A stretch of DNA of 64,000 bases from Streptomyces sp. TBY4. Its GTDB lineage: Bacteria > Actinomycetota > Actinomycetes > Streptomycetales > Streptomycetaceae. The DNA lies in the NCBI RefSeq assembly GCF_024213195.1, contig NZ_JANAVF010000001.1, forward strand, positions 1 to 64,000, given 5' to 3'. The position numbers and the translations under genes were made by a program. Every line of letters starts with the position of its first letter. Position 1 is the first letter of the stretch. The notes below the pieces were generated by a model. The model had not been told where the DNA came from. It was given only the letters and a program-made list of their open reading frames with translations, and ran no database searches. Positions 43,215-51,427 of this stretch are shown here, one piece after another.

Positions 43215-44879
43215 ATGCACCTCCCCGCCACCGCGGCCGAAGAGGCCGTAGCCGCCGAACTGGCCGGGCTGTCCGAAAGGGGCCCCGCCGGACCGTACGG
43301 ATCCGGCGGATCCGGCGCCCCCGCCGGACCGCCCCGCGCGCGCCCCGGCCTGGAAGCCGCCTACGCCGCCGCGCTCCCCGGCGCGCGCGCCGCCGTACTC
43401 ACCCGGCTGTGGCGGGCGTTCTCCTACGAGCCGCTGCCCTGGATCACCCGCCGGGAGCGGGGTTCCGGGGCGCTCGCGCTCCGGCTGGCCTCGGGCTCCC
43501 TGCTGGAGGGGCCCCTCCCCGACCCGTACGCGACGACCTTCTCCGCGGCCCGCGCGAGCGCGCCCCCCGTGACCGAGCTGCTGCTCGACGGCCGCCCCTA
43601 CCGGAGGGCCGCCCCGCTCGTGGCGGCCCTCGGGCTGCCGTACGGCGAGGAGTTCGCCGCGGAGCTCGACGAGAGCACGGCCTCCCTGGCCCTGTCCCGC
43701 GCCGGCCAGCCGGCCGACTCCGGGACCGACTCCGGGACCGGCACCGGCGCCGGGGACCTCGCCGCCTGGGAGTGGGAGCAGCGGGTGGTGGACGGCCATC
43801 CGTACCACCCCAACTGCCGCTCCCGCCCCGGTTTCACGGTGGCCGAGCAGCTCGCGTACGCCCCCGAGCACCGGCCCCTGGTCACCCTCGGGCTGGCCGT
43901 CGTAGGGGCCCGGGAGTGCCGGGTGACCGGGGAATGGCCCGACCGCTGGCGGGAGTCCGGGCGGATCCTCGTACCGGTCCATCCCTGGCAGGCCGAGCAC
44001 GTGGTGAAGCAGGGGGAGCCGGGAGCCAGGGACAACGGGAACGGGCACGAGCTGCGGCCCGGGCCCGCCGCGCACCCGTTGATGGCCCTGCGCACGCTCT
44101 CGCCCGCCGACGGCGGCCCGCACGTCAAGACCGCCCTCAGCACCCGGCTCACCTCCTCCGTGCGGGACATCTCCGTCTACTCCGTCGAGACGGCCGCCGC
44201 GCTCTCCGACTTCGCCCAGGACCTGTCCGGGCGGCTCGACGGCCGCCTGCACATCACCCGCACCCTCGGCGCCGTCACCGCCGGCACCCCGGACCTGGCC
44301 GCCGTGCTCCGCGAACCGCCCGAGGCGTACGCGGACCGGGGCGCGGGCGAGCGGGTGCTGCCCGTGGCCGCCCTGGCGCTGACCCCGTACGCGCGCTCCG
44401 ACGCCTGGCGGGCCGGCTTCGCCCGCCACGCGCTGTCGGTGTGCCTGCGGGTCCTGGATCTCGGGGTGGCGCTGGAGGCCCACGGCCAGAACCTGCTGGT
44501 CGTCCTGGACGCCGACGGCTCCCCGCTGCGGCTCGTGTACCGCGACCTCGCCGACATCCGGATCAGCCCGGCCCGCCTCGCCCGGCACGGCCTGCCCGCG
44601 CCACCGCTGTCGGGGCGGCTGATCACCGACGACGAGACCCTGCTGCGCCGCAAGCTCTTCGGGTCGCTGGTGGCGGGTGCGCTCGGCTCCACGGCCGGTT
44701 CGGCCGCCGCGCTCGCGGCGGACCTGGCGGCGGCCGGGCCCGGCCTGCCGCCCACCGCCGACACCCGGGCGCTGCTGACCGGGCCGCTGCCGACGAAGGC
44801 GCTGACGCTGATGCGGCTGAGCCCGGGGGTGCCCGGCGATCAGTGGGCCGAGCTGGACAATCCGCTGACCGGGGGCTGA
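43215..44879 (+). CDS. IucA/IucC-family siderophore synthetase (NIS), second copy
   Basis: A 554-residue paralog of the divergent synthetase. Motifs are DGHPYHPNCRSRPGF, LVPVHPWQAEHV, KTALSTRLTSSVRDIS, LEAHGQNLLVVLD and YRDLADIRISP. Its His-Pro loop reads CRSRPGF rather than the PKARGG of its neighbour, so the two are likely of different subtypes and could act at successive condensations. The ATG at 43215 is the first good start after the dyad; GTG 43170 or 43119 would extend it by 15-32 residues into the operator. A methyltransferase gene starts 33 bases after its stop. Confidence 0.9.
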   Translation: MHLPATAAEEAVAAELAGLSERGPAGPYGSGGSGAPAGPPRARPGLEAAYAAALPGARAAVLTRLWRAFSYEPLPWITRRERGSGALALRLASGSLLEGPLPDPYATTFSAARASAPPVTELLLDGRPYRRAAPLVAALGLPYGEEFAAELDESTASLALSRAGQPADSGTDSGTGTGAGDLAAWEWEQRVVDGHPYHPNCRSRPGFTVAEQLAYAPEHRPLVTLGLAVVGARECRVTGEWPDRWRESGRILVPVHPWQAEHVVKQGEPGARDNGNGHELRPGPAAHPLMALRTLSPADGGPHVKTALSTRLTSSVRDISVYSVETAAALSDFAQDLSGRLDGRLHITRTLGAVTAGTPDLAAVLREPPEAYADRGAGERVLPVAALALTPYARSDAWRAGFARHALSVCLRVLDLGVALEAHGQNLLVVLDADGSPLRLVYRDLADIRISPARLARHGLPAPPLSGRLITDDETLLRRKLFGSLVAGALGSTAGSAAALAADLAAAGPGLPPTADTRALLTGPLPTKALTLMRLSPGVPGDQWAELDNPLTGG

Positions 44880-44912
44880 GTTCGCGGCGCGGTCGGGCTA
44901 CTGTCCGGGGGC

Positions 44913-45569
44913 ATGGGATCGACTTCGCACCTGAACTCCGTCCGGTCGTCCTACGACGCCGTCGCCGTCGACTACGCCGCGCTGCTGACCGGGGAGCTCG
45001 AGGGCAAACCGCTGGACCGGGCCATGCTGGCCGCCTTCGCGGAGTGCGTGCGCGGGGACGGGCCCGGCGCCGGCCGTGCGGTCGCGGACCTGGGCTGCGG
45101 CCCGGGCCGGGTGACGGCGCACCTCGACGGCCTGGGCGTACGGGCCTTCGGAGTCGACCTGTCCCCCGCGATGGTGGCGGTGGCCCGCCGGACGTACCCC
45201 GGGCTGCGGTTCGAAGTCGGCTCGATGGCCGCGCTGGACATCGCGGACGGGGTCCTGGGCGGGGTGCTGGCCTGGTACTCCACCGTCCACACGCCGCCGT
45301 CCGGGCTGCCCGCGCTGTTCGCCGAGTTCGCCCGGGTGCTGGCCCCGGGCGGGTACCTGCTGATCGCGTTCAAGGCCGGCGACCGGCAGCTCCGGCTGGA
45401 ACACGCGTACGGGCATCCGGTCGACCTCGACGTGTACTGGACCCCGCCGGAGCTGATCGGCCGGCTGCTGGCGGAGGCGGGCCTGGCGGAGACGGCCCGC
45501 CTGATCCGGGAACCGGACGCCACCGAGAAGTCCCCGCAGGGCTTCCTGCTGGCCCGCCGGACGGGCTGA
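44913..45569 (+). CDS. SAM-dependent methyltransferase (class I)
   Basis: A 218-residue class I methyltransferase. Motif I is VADLGCGPGRVTAHL, motif II is AFGVDLSPAMVAVARR and motif post-I is FEVGSMAALD, followed by EFARVLAPGGYLLIAF. It lacks a substrate-specific domain, so the acceptor is unknown. It lies 33 bases after the siderophore synthetase on the same strand and could methylate its product, or could be unrelated. The ATG follows a CGGGGGC ribosome-binding site. Confidence 0.85.
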   Translation: MGSTSHLNSVRSSYDAVAVDYAALLTGELEGKPLDRAMLAAFAECVRGDGPGAGRAVADLGCGPGRVTAHLDGLGVRAFGVDLSPAMVAVARRTYPGLRFEVGSMAALDIADGVLGGVLAWYSTVHTPPSGLPALFAEFARVLAPGGYLLIAFKAGDRQLRLEHAYGHPVDLDVYWTPPELIGRLLAEAGLAETARLIREPDATEKSPQGFLLARRTG

Positions 45570-45712
45570 CCCGGCCGGAGGCCCCGCCGGAGCCGCCTTC
45601 GCTCCTCCCCGAGCCGCCTCCGGCCCCCGGGGCATCGGCCGATCGGGCGGCAAGCCGGTCCCCGTGGGCCCGCCTTCGCCCCGAACGGGCGGGGCGGTGG
45701 CAGGAAGGAGGG

Positions 45713-47257
45713 ATGACCCTCCACCGCCGCCAGGTCCTCGCGGGAGCCGCCACGGGCGTCCTCGCCTCGATCGGCGCGACGGCGCCCGCGACGCCCCGTA
45801 CGGGAACCCGCCGCGCGGACCCCGACTACGGGGCGCTGGCCCGGTCCCTCGACGGCCGGGTGGTGACGGCCGGCGAGCGGGACTACGACGAGGCCCGGCG
45901 GCTCTTCCAGCCCCGCTACGACACGGTCCGGCCGGGCGCCGTGGCCTACCCCGCGCACCCGGGCGACGTGGCCGCCTGCCTGGACTTCGCCCGGCGCTCG
46001 GCCGTCCCCGTGGTGCCGCGCGGCGGCGGCCACGGCTACGCCGGCTGGTCCACCCGCGAGGGCGGACTCGTCGTCGACACGGGAGCCATGGCCGAGGTGA
46101 CCGCGGAGTCCGGGGCCGTGGTCCGGATCGGCGCGGGCGCCCGGCTCGGAGACGTGAACTCCGTCCTCGCCGCCCGCGGCCTGGCCGTCCCGACGGGCCT
46201 GTGCCCCTCCGTCGGCATCGCCGGCCTCACCCTCGGCGGCGGACTGGGCCTCTCCTCCCGATCCTGGGGCGCCACCTGCGACCGGCTCACCGGAGTGACC
46301 CTCGTGACCCCCGACGGGACCGTCCGCGAGGTCGGCGCCGACCACGAGCCCGACCTCTTCTGGGCCCTGCGCGGCGGCGGGGGCGGCAACTTCGGGGTGG
46401 TCACCGGGTTCCGCTTCCGCACCCACCCGGTCTCCGACTGCGCCTTCGCCGAACTGCACTGGCCGGCCGCCGACTCCCCCGCCGTCCTGCGCGGCTGGCA
46501 GCGCTGGCTCGGGGCGCTGCCCGATCCGTTCTGGAGCCAGGTGGAGTTCACCGTGGACGGCGGCCCGGTCGGCGCCCCCGCCCTGCGGGTGCTCTGCCTG
46601 GACGGCGGGCGCGCGGAGCTGGAGCGGGAGCTGACCCGGCTGTCCGACCTGGTGGGCGGCGCGCCCCGGGACAGCTGGACCGTCGTACGCGGCTACGGGG
46701 ACACCGTCCGGGCGATGGCGGGCTGCCAGGACCGCAGCCCCGCCGCGTGCCGGCTGCCGGGCAGCCTGCCGGGACACGATCCCGCGGGGCGGCTCGGCCG
46801 GTACTCCTACGCCGCCCGGTCCGACTTCTGGGCCCCGGACGGGCTGACCGAGCCGGCCGTCCTCGCGGCCTTGGCGGCCCTGCGGCGCTACGCCGGGAGC
46901 GTGCCGCCCGGCGGGTCCGGCGTGGTGCAGTTCGACGGGGTCTGCGGCGGAGCCCTGGGCCGGATCCCGGCGCGGGACACCGCCTTCGCGCACCGCTCGG
47001 CCGGGTTCCTCGCCCAGTACCTCGTCTCCTGGCCCGCCGCGGCCACGGCCGCCGAGACCGGCCGGCACCAGGACTGGCTCGACGGGCTCTGGCAGGACCT
47101 GCGGCCCTGGGCGGGCGGAGCCGCGTACCAGAACTACGCCGATCCGAAGCTGACGGGCTGGCGCGAGGCCTACTACGGGCCGAACCTGGCCCGCCTCGAA
47201 GAGGTCCGGCGCCGCTACGACCCGGACCGGCTGTTCCGCTTCCCCCAGGCCCTGTAG
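45713..47257 (+). CDS. Tat-exported FAD oxidoreductase, berberine-bridge-enzyme-like
   Basis: A 514-residue flavoenzyme. The N-terminus LHRRQVLAGAATGVLASIGA is a twin-arginine signal. The FAD domain has VVPRGGGHGYAGWS, whose His can bind FAD covalently, and VPTGLCPSVGIAGLTLGGG, whose Cys fits the second covalent link seen in bicovalent BBE-like oxidases. The C-terminal BBE segment is YQNYADPKLTGWREAYYG and YDPDRLFRFPQAL. It oxidises an alcohol or sugar outside the cell. AGGAAGGAGG precedes the ATG. It follows the methyltransferase by 144 bases. Confidence 0.92.
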   Translation: MTLHRRQVLAGAATGVLASIGATAPATPRTGTRRADPDYGALARSLDGRVVTAGERDYDEARRLFQPRYDTVRPGAVAYPAHPGDVAACLDFARRSAVPVVPRGGGHGYAGWSTREGGLVVDTGAMAEVTAESGAVVRIGAGARLGDVNSVLAARGLAVPTGLCPSVGIAGLTLGGGLGLSSRSWGATCDRLTGVTLVTPDGTVREVGADHEPDLFWALRGGGGGNFGVVTGFRFRTHPVSDCAFAELHWPAADSPAVLRGWQRWLGALPDPFWSQVEFTVDGGPVGAPALRVLCLDGGRAELERELTRLSDLVGGAPRDSWTVVRGYGDTVRAMAGCQDRSPAACRLPGSLPGHDPAGRLGRYSYAARSDFWAPDGLTEPAVLAALAALRRYAGSVPPGGSGVVQFDGVCGGALGRIPARDTAFAHRSAGFLAQYLVSWPAAATAAETGRHQDWLDGLWQDLRPWAGGAAYQNYADPKLTGWREAYYGPNLARLEEVRRRYDPDRLFRFPQAL

Positions 47258-47321
47258 CCCCGTACAGCCCCGGCCGTACGGCCCCTCGCTCTCCCGCCCA
47301 TCCCCGAAGAAGGAGACGGAC

Positions 47322-48248
47322 ATGCGACGTACGTTGACGGTGGCGGCGGCCACCGCCGCCCTGCTGCTGCCCGCCGGGCCCCTGCCCGAGGCCGAGGCCG
47401 GCACCGCGCCGGCCCCGGCGCCCGCCGCCGGCCGGTGGTCGGCCCGGGAGGCGGAGTCGTTCTGGACCCCCGACCGGATGGCGTCCGCGGTCCCCGTGAG
47501 CCGCGGCGGCGCCCCGGCGGCGGTGGACGGGACCGGCCGGGACTTCGACGGCATCCCGGTCGTCGGCCGGATGTTCGTCATGAAGGGCGGCGGCGCGTAC
47601 TTCTGCACCGCGAGCGTGGTCTCCTCCCCCGGCCGCGACCTGGTGCTCAGCGCGGCGCACTGCCTGCTCGGGACGGACGCCCGGCAGGTGGCCTTCGTAC
47701 CGCAGTACACGGCCGGGAACCCGCAGCCGTACGGGATGTTCCCGGTCCTGCGCGACGCGGCCGGCCGCTCCAAGGTGTGGATCGACCCGCGCTACCGGAA
47801 GCTCGGCGCGGACAAGGGCGCCGCCCTCGACGTGGCCTTCGCGCAGGTCGGCCCGGACGCCGACGGCTTCCCCGTGGAGGACGTGGTGGGCGGGAACCGC
47901 CTGGTCACCGGCGCAGCGTACGCGCACAAGCAGGTCTCGCTGATCGGCTATCCGACCTCCGCCGCCCGGCCGCGGCTGTGCGTGAACCGGACGACGAAGT
48001 TCACCAGCAAGGATCCGGGGATCCCCGGCTCGTTCCTGCGGATCGACTGCACCGGCTATCCGGGCGGCACCAGCGGCGGCCCGTTCCTGACCGGCTTCGA
48101 CGAGCGGACCGAGACCGGCGACGTGGTCGGGGTGATCGGCGGCTGGAAGACGGGCGGGGACACCCCCGACACCTCCTACAGCTCCTACTTCGGCGCCGAC
48201 ATCAGGAAGTTGTACGAGACGGCGCTTGCCGGGGCGCGGGTGGCGTGA
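47322..48248 (+). CDS. Secreted trypsin-like serine protease
   Basis: A 308-residue secreted S1 protease. The signal peptide (RRTLTVAAATAALLLPAGP) precedes a chymotrypsin fold with LVLSAAHCLLG (His), ALDVAFAQVG (Asp) and GYPGGTSGGPFL (Ser). The Cys pattern (TASVVSSP and CTGYPGG) is reduced relative to classical trypsins. AAGAAGGAGACG lies before the ATG. It may be cotranscribed with the FAD enzyme 65 bases upstream. Its last 47 bases overlap a minus-strand gene. Confidence 0.9.
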   Translation: MRRTLTVAAATAALLLPAGPLPEAEAGTAPAPAPAAGRWSAREAESFWTPDRMASAVPVSRGGAPAAVDGTGRDFDGIPVVGRMFVMKGGGAYFCTASVVSSPGRDLVLSAAHCLLGTDARQVAFVPQYTAGNPQPYGMFPVLRDAAGRSKVWIDPRYRKLGADKGAALDVAFAQVGPDADGFPVEDVVGGNRLVTGAAYAHKQVSLIGYPTSAARPRLCVNRTTKFTSKDPGIPGSFLRIDCTGYPGGTSGGPFLTGFDERTETGDVVGVIGGWKTGGDTPDTSYSSYFGADIRKLYETALAGARVA

Positions 48249-48594
48249 GCACCCGCACCCAGCGGGTCCGGCGCGGGTTGCCGACCGTGCGCGGGGTCAC
48301 CGGCAGTCCCTCCGCGGTCAGCGCCTCGGCGGGCGCGAGGCCGAGCTGCCGGCGCAGGTCCGCGAGGGCGGTGTGCACGGGTCCGAGGATGACCTCGGCG
48401 CGCGGATGGGCGTACGCGAGGGCGTGCGCGGCCGTCTCGATGGCCTCGGCGGCGTCCTCGGCGGCGCCCCGGCTCCACCCCCCGGGGGCGGTGCGCCCCC
48501 AGGGCGCGAGGGCGTCGTAGAGGTGGCAGGCGGCATCGGCCACGGCGTCGGCCTGTTCACCGACGCCGGGCGCCGCGATCGACGGGAGCTCCAT
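48202..48594 (-). CDS. Hypothetical helical protein
   Basis: A 130-residue protein with no recognised domain. It is Ala-rich and helical (DAVADAACHLYDALAPWGRTAPGG and AAEDAAEAIETAAHALAYAH), without a signal peptide or membrane segment. The G/C-ending codon bias supports coding. The start ATG has only GAGCGGG as a weak ribosome-binding site, and the gene overlaps the protease 3' end by 47 bases. Confidence is moderate because the whole is supported by composition only. Confidence 0.5.
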   Translation of the reverse strand: MELPSIAAPGVGEQADAVADAACHLYDALAPWGRTAPGGWSRGAAEDAAEAIETAAHALAYAHPRAEVILGPVHTALADLRRQLGLAPAEALTAEGLPVTPRTVGNPRRTRWVRVLTPPAPRQAPSRTTS

Positions 48595-48661
48595 ACCCGC
48601 TCAACGAGCGGAGCCCGCCCGGGGAACGAAGGCCGGCGGCGCGGTCACGGGCGCACCTCCG

Positions 48662-49612
48662 TCAGGAGGACACCGTGTGCAGCCAGAGGGGCAGCAGCAG
48701 GAGGGAGACCAGGGAACTCTTGATCACGACGGCGGCGGAGAGGTCCACGCCCACGTCGTAGCGCTGGGCGAAGATGAACAGGTTCTGGGGCGTCGGCATG
48801 GCGGCGATCAGCACGAGGTACGTGAGCCACTCGCCCCGGACCCCGAACAGCGCCCCGCACACCGCCCATGCCAGCAGCGGGAAGGCCACGCACTTGAAGC
48901 CGATGAGCGCCAGCTCCTCGCGTGTGGTGCCCCGGACGTCGAGGCCGATGCCGCCGAGGTGCAGCCCGAGGGCGAAGAGGGCCACCGGGGAGGCGCTGTC
49001 GCCGACGAAGGCGGCCCCGTCGAGGACCACCTCCGGGACGTGCACGGAGAGCAGGTTGAGCAGGATCCCGGCGTTGCAGGCGAGGACCAGCGGGGTGACG
49101 AGCGAGGCGCTGACGGCACGGCCCAGGCGCCGGGCGGGACCGCCGCCCGAGCCGGGGCCGGTGCGGCCCAGTTCCATGATGGCGATGACGACGAGCGACA
49201 GCACGCAGACCTGGAAGAGCAGCACCGGGAAGATCGGCGCGGCCGTCCCGAAGAAGGTGATGAAGACGGGGACGGCGAAGTAGGCGGTGTTGACCTGCAC
49301 GCCGGCCATCACGCGCAGGGCCACGGACCGGGGTTCGCGCAGTCCGGCCGCCGCCGAGGCGATGGCCACGGCCGCCACCGCGAGGGCGGCGGCGGCCGCG
49401 TAGCCGCCGATGGCCCGCCAGTCGAAGAGGGCGGAGAGGTCCGCGGCGTAGATGTTGCCGAACAGGTAGCAGGGGACCGCGAAGAGGAACGCGTAGTCGG
49501 CGAAGGCCTTGGAGGCCTCGGCCGGGACCACCTTGCGGCGGGCGAGGAGCACGCCCACGCCGAAGGCGAGTGCCACCGGTATCAGTTTCTCCAGCGCGGC
49601 CGCCCCGCCCAT
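48662..49612 (-). CDS. AEC-family auxin/malonate-type transporter
   Basis: A 316-residue membrane protein with about ten hydrophobic segments arranged as two inverted fives, as in AEC carriers. Typical features are YAFLFAVPCYLFGNI near the N-terminus, GVQVNTAYFAVPVFI, and a C-terminal half with GIGLDVRG then LIAAMPTPQNLFIFAQRY. Such carriers export organic acids or auxin-like compounds by membrane potential. It is divergent from the reductase-MerR operon, whose promoter lies 80 bases away. Confidence 0.88.
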   Translation of the reverse strand: MGGAAALEKLIPVALAFGVGVLLARRKVVPAEASKAFADYAFLFAVPCYLFGNIYAADLSALFDWRAIGGYAAAAALAVAAVAIASAAAGLREPRSVALRVMAGVQVNTAYFAVPVFITFFGTAAPIFPVLLFQVCVLSLVVIAIMELGRTGPGSGGGPARRLGRAVSASLVTPLVLACNAGILLNLLSVHVPEVVLDGAAFVGDSASPVALFALGLHLGGIGLDVRGTTREELALIGFKCVAFPLLAWAVCGALFGVRGEWLTYLVLIAAMPTPQNLFIFAQRYDVGVDLSAAVVIKSSLVSLLLLPLWLHTVSS

Positions 49613-49692
49613 GCGTACCCGCTCCCCGCCGTTCAGTGATCTTCCGAGCCGGGCGCAGTCTATGCCGGGCGGGTGGGTCGGCAGATGCCGCC

Positions 49693-49724
49693 TTGACCCT
49701 GACCTGCGGGTCAGGGTTTAGCGT
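49693..49724 (+). promoter_or_regulatory. MerR-type promoter with dyad in a long spacer
   Basis: TTGACC (49693-49698) and TAGCGT (49719-49724) are -35 and -10 elements with a 20-base spacer, longer than the usual 17. The spacer holds a perfect dyad, ACCCTGACC (49696-49704) and its complement (49709-49717) around TGCG. Over-long spacers with dyads are the hallmark of MerR-activated promoters. The operon it drives ends with a MerR gene. Confidence 0.82.
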
Positions 49725-49798
49725 CGGCGCACCCACCCGCCCCGGCCCGGCGGCGGCCGTCCGCGCCGTCGCCGGCCGCGCCGTTCCGAGGAGCCCCG

Positions 49799-50944
49799 AT
49801 GGCCACGGCCGCCCTGCCCCGCACTGCACGCGAGATCCGGCTCGCCGCCCGCCCCGAAGGGCTGCCCGAGCGGGCGCACTTCGCCGTCGCCGAGGCACCG
49901 GTGCCGGAGCCCGGGCCCGGTCAGGTGCTCGTGCGCAACCGCCACTTCCTGGTCTTCCCCGGGCTGCTCACCCTGATCGGCGGCGCGGTCGAGGGGCTGC
50001 CGCTGCCCCCGCTGCACGCCGGTGACACGCTGTTCGGGCCGGCCGTCGGCGAGGTGGTGGCCGCCCCGGCCGGCAGCCCGCTGCGGCCGGGTGCGCTCGT
50101 CTCGCACCTGCTCGGCTGGCGGGAGTACGCCCTGGTGGACGCCGCCGCCTGCACCCCGCTGGACGACACCCTCCCCGATCCGGTGGCGTACCTCGCCCAG
50201 GGCTCGGCCCCCTACGGCGCGCTGACCCGGCTGGCCGGGATCCGGCCCGGGGACACCGTCCTGGTCACCGGCGCGGCCGGCGCGGTCGGGACGCTCGCGG
50301 GCCAGACGGCCCGGCTGCTGGGCGCGGGCCGGGTGATCGGCACCACCGGCTCCCCGGAGAAGGCGGAGCGGCTGGTGGCGGAGCTGGGCTACGACACGGT
50401 CCTCCTGCGGGGTACCGGGCGGCCGATCGCGGAGCAGCTCGCCGGGGCGGCGCCCGCGGGAATCGACGTACTCGTGGACACGGTGGGCGGTGAACAGCTG
50501 GCCGCGGCCCTCGGCGCGGCCCGGCAGGGTGCCCGCTTCGCCTTGGTCGGGGCGCTCTCGGCCCAGTTGGCGCCGGGGCGGGCCGGGGGCGGCCCCCCGG
50601 TGGAGCCCGTGGGGATCGACCCGTTCCGCCTGGTCGTCAGGGGGATCTCGGTGCGCGGGTACCTCGGCTCGGAGCATCCGGACGTGGAGGAGGAGTGGAC
50701 CGGGCGCTTCGGGGCCTGGCTGCGGTCCGGCGGGATCCGCTTCCCCCACGTGCGGATACCGGGCATCGATCGCGCCCCGCAGGCGTTGCGGGAGTTGGCG
50801 GAAGGCCGGCACTTCGGCGCCGTGGTGGTGGAGTTGGCGGACCAGGCCGTCTCTTTCGGATCTTGCCGGCAAGATCCGAAAGAGACGGCCTGGCCCGGGC
50901 GGCGGGCGGTGGACACGGGGGTGGCGCGGGATGCGGATCGGTGA
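49799..50944 (+). CDS. NADP-dependent zinc-independent medium-chain reductase
   Basis: A 381-residue MDR enzyme of the curcumin/prostaglandin-reductase-like class. The Rossmann motif is VLVTGAAGAVGTLAGQTARLL, with GTTGSPEKAERL after it, and IDVLVDTVGGEQL is typical of the family. The natural C-terminus would be near FGAVVVEL; here about 35 extra residues follow, encoded partly by the 52-bp palindrome. It probably reduces alpha,beta-unsaturated carbonyls or quinones. It overlaps the MerR gene by 14 bases and is likely induced through the MerR-type promoter upstream. Confidence 0.88.
   Translation: MATAALPRTAREIRLAARPEGLPERAHFAVAEAPVPEPGPGQVLVRNRHFLVFPGLLTLIGGAVEGLPLPPLHAGDTLFGPAVGEVVAAPAGSPLRPGALVSHLLGWREYALVDAAACTPLDDTLPDPVAYLAQGSAPYGALTRLAGIRPGDTVLVTGAAGAVGTLAGQTARLLGAGRVIGTTGSPEKAERLVAELGYDTVLLRGTGRPIAEQLAGAAPAGIDVLVDTVGGEQLAAALGAARQGARFALVGALSAQLAPGRAGGGPPVEPVGIDPFRLVVRGISVRGYLGSEHPDVEEEWTGRFGAWLRSGGIRFPHVRIPGIDRAPQALRELAEGRHFGAVVVELADQAVSFGSCRQDPKETAWPGRRAVDTGVARDADR
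50842..50893. repeat. 52-bp perfect palindrome (26-bp arms, no spacer)
   Basis: Bases 50842-50867 are the exact complement of 50868-50893. It sits at the 3' end of the reductase gene, converting what should be the C-terminus into extra codons, and ends 38 bases before the MerR start. A half copy with one mismatch lies at 52-75. As RNA it would form a very stable hairpin. Confidence 0.95.
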
Positions 50945-51404
50945 AGCGGCGGCGGCAGCGGGGACCACGCCCCGGGCACTGCGGTTCTACGAGCAGCGCG
51001 GACTGCTCGACCCGCAGGGCCGCAGCCCGTCCGGCCAGCGGCAGTACGGGCCCGGGGACGTGGCCAGGATCCGGATCATCCGCGACCTGCTCGCCCACGG
51101 ATTCACCGTCGGGGACCTGTGCGGGGTGGCCGACCGGCTCCACCTGCTCGCGGCGGACCCGCCGCCGAGCTGCGGCTCCGGCGGCGGGGTCGTCGGGCAC
51201 CGGCTCTCCGTGCTGGACGCGGAGATCGAGCGGCTCACCCGCCTGCGCGAGGCCCTGGCCCGGCGGGCGGGGATCCCCGGCCCGCCCGGCACCACTGCGG
51301 GGGTGCCGGAGCCCGGGCGGGCCCCGCACCCGCCCCCCAGTGGCCAGGGCAGGGCCGGAAGATCCGGTCGGCCGGTGAGTGCCGGGCGGGGCCCGGGCGG
51401 GTAG
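50931..51404 (+). CDS. MerR-family transcriptional regulator
   Basis: A 157-residue MerR protein. The HTH starts MRIGEAAAAAGTTPRALRFYEQRGLL, with the wing QYGPGDVARIRIIRDLLAHGFTV; a coiled-coil dimer helix is followed by a tail rich in Gly/Pro. The effector region has two Cys (GDLCGV and PPSCGSGG) but not the SoxR cluster pattern. It lies at the end of the operon with the reductase, overlapping it by 14 bases, and the dyad promoter upstream of that operon is its likely site. No strong ribosome-binding site is seen (GCGGG), which suggests coupling. Confidence 0.88.
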   Translation: MRIGEAAAAAGTTPRALRFYEQRGLLDPQGRSPSGQRQYGPGDVARIRIIRDLLAHGFTVGDLCGVADRLHLLAADPPPSCGSGGGVVGHRLSVLDAEIERLTRLREALARRAGIPGPPGTTAGVPEPGRAPHPPPSGQGRAGRSGRPVSAGRGPGG

Positions 51405-51427
51405 CGGCCGCATACGCTGGACCGATC

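Noticed and set aside
43409..47257. A 1282-codon plus-strand open frame that includes the FAD enzyme.
   Set aside because: Only 45713-47257 is real; the front part overlaps the siderophore synthetase and methyltransferase in another frame.
50931..51404. SoxR as the identity of the MerR gene.
   Set aside because: The four-cysteine iron-sulfur cluster pattern of SoxR is missing; only two separated Cys are present.
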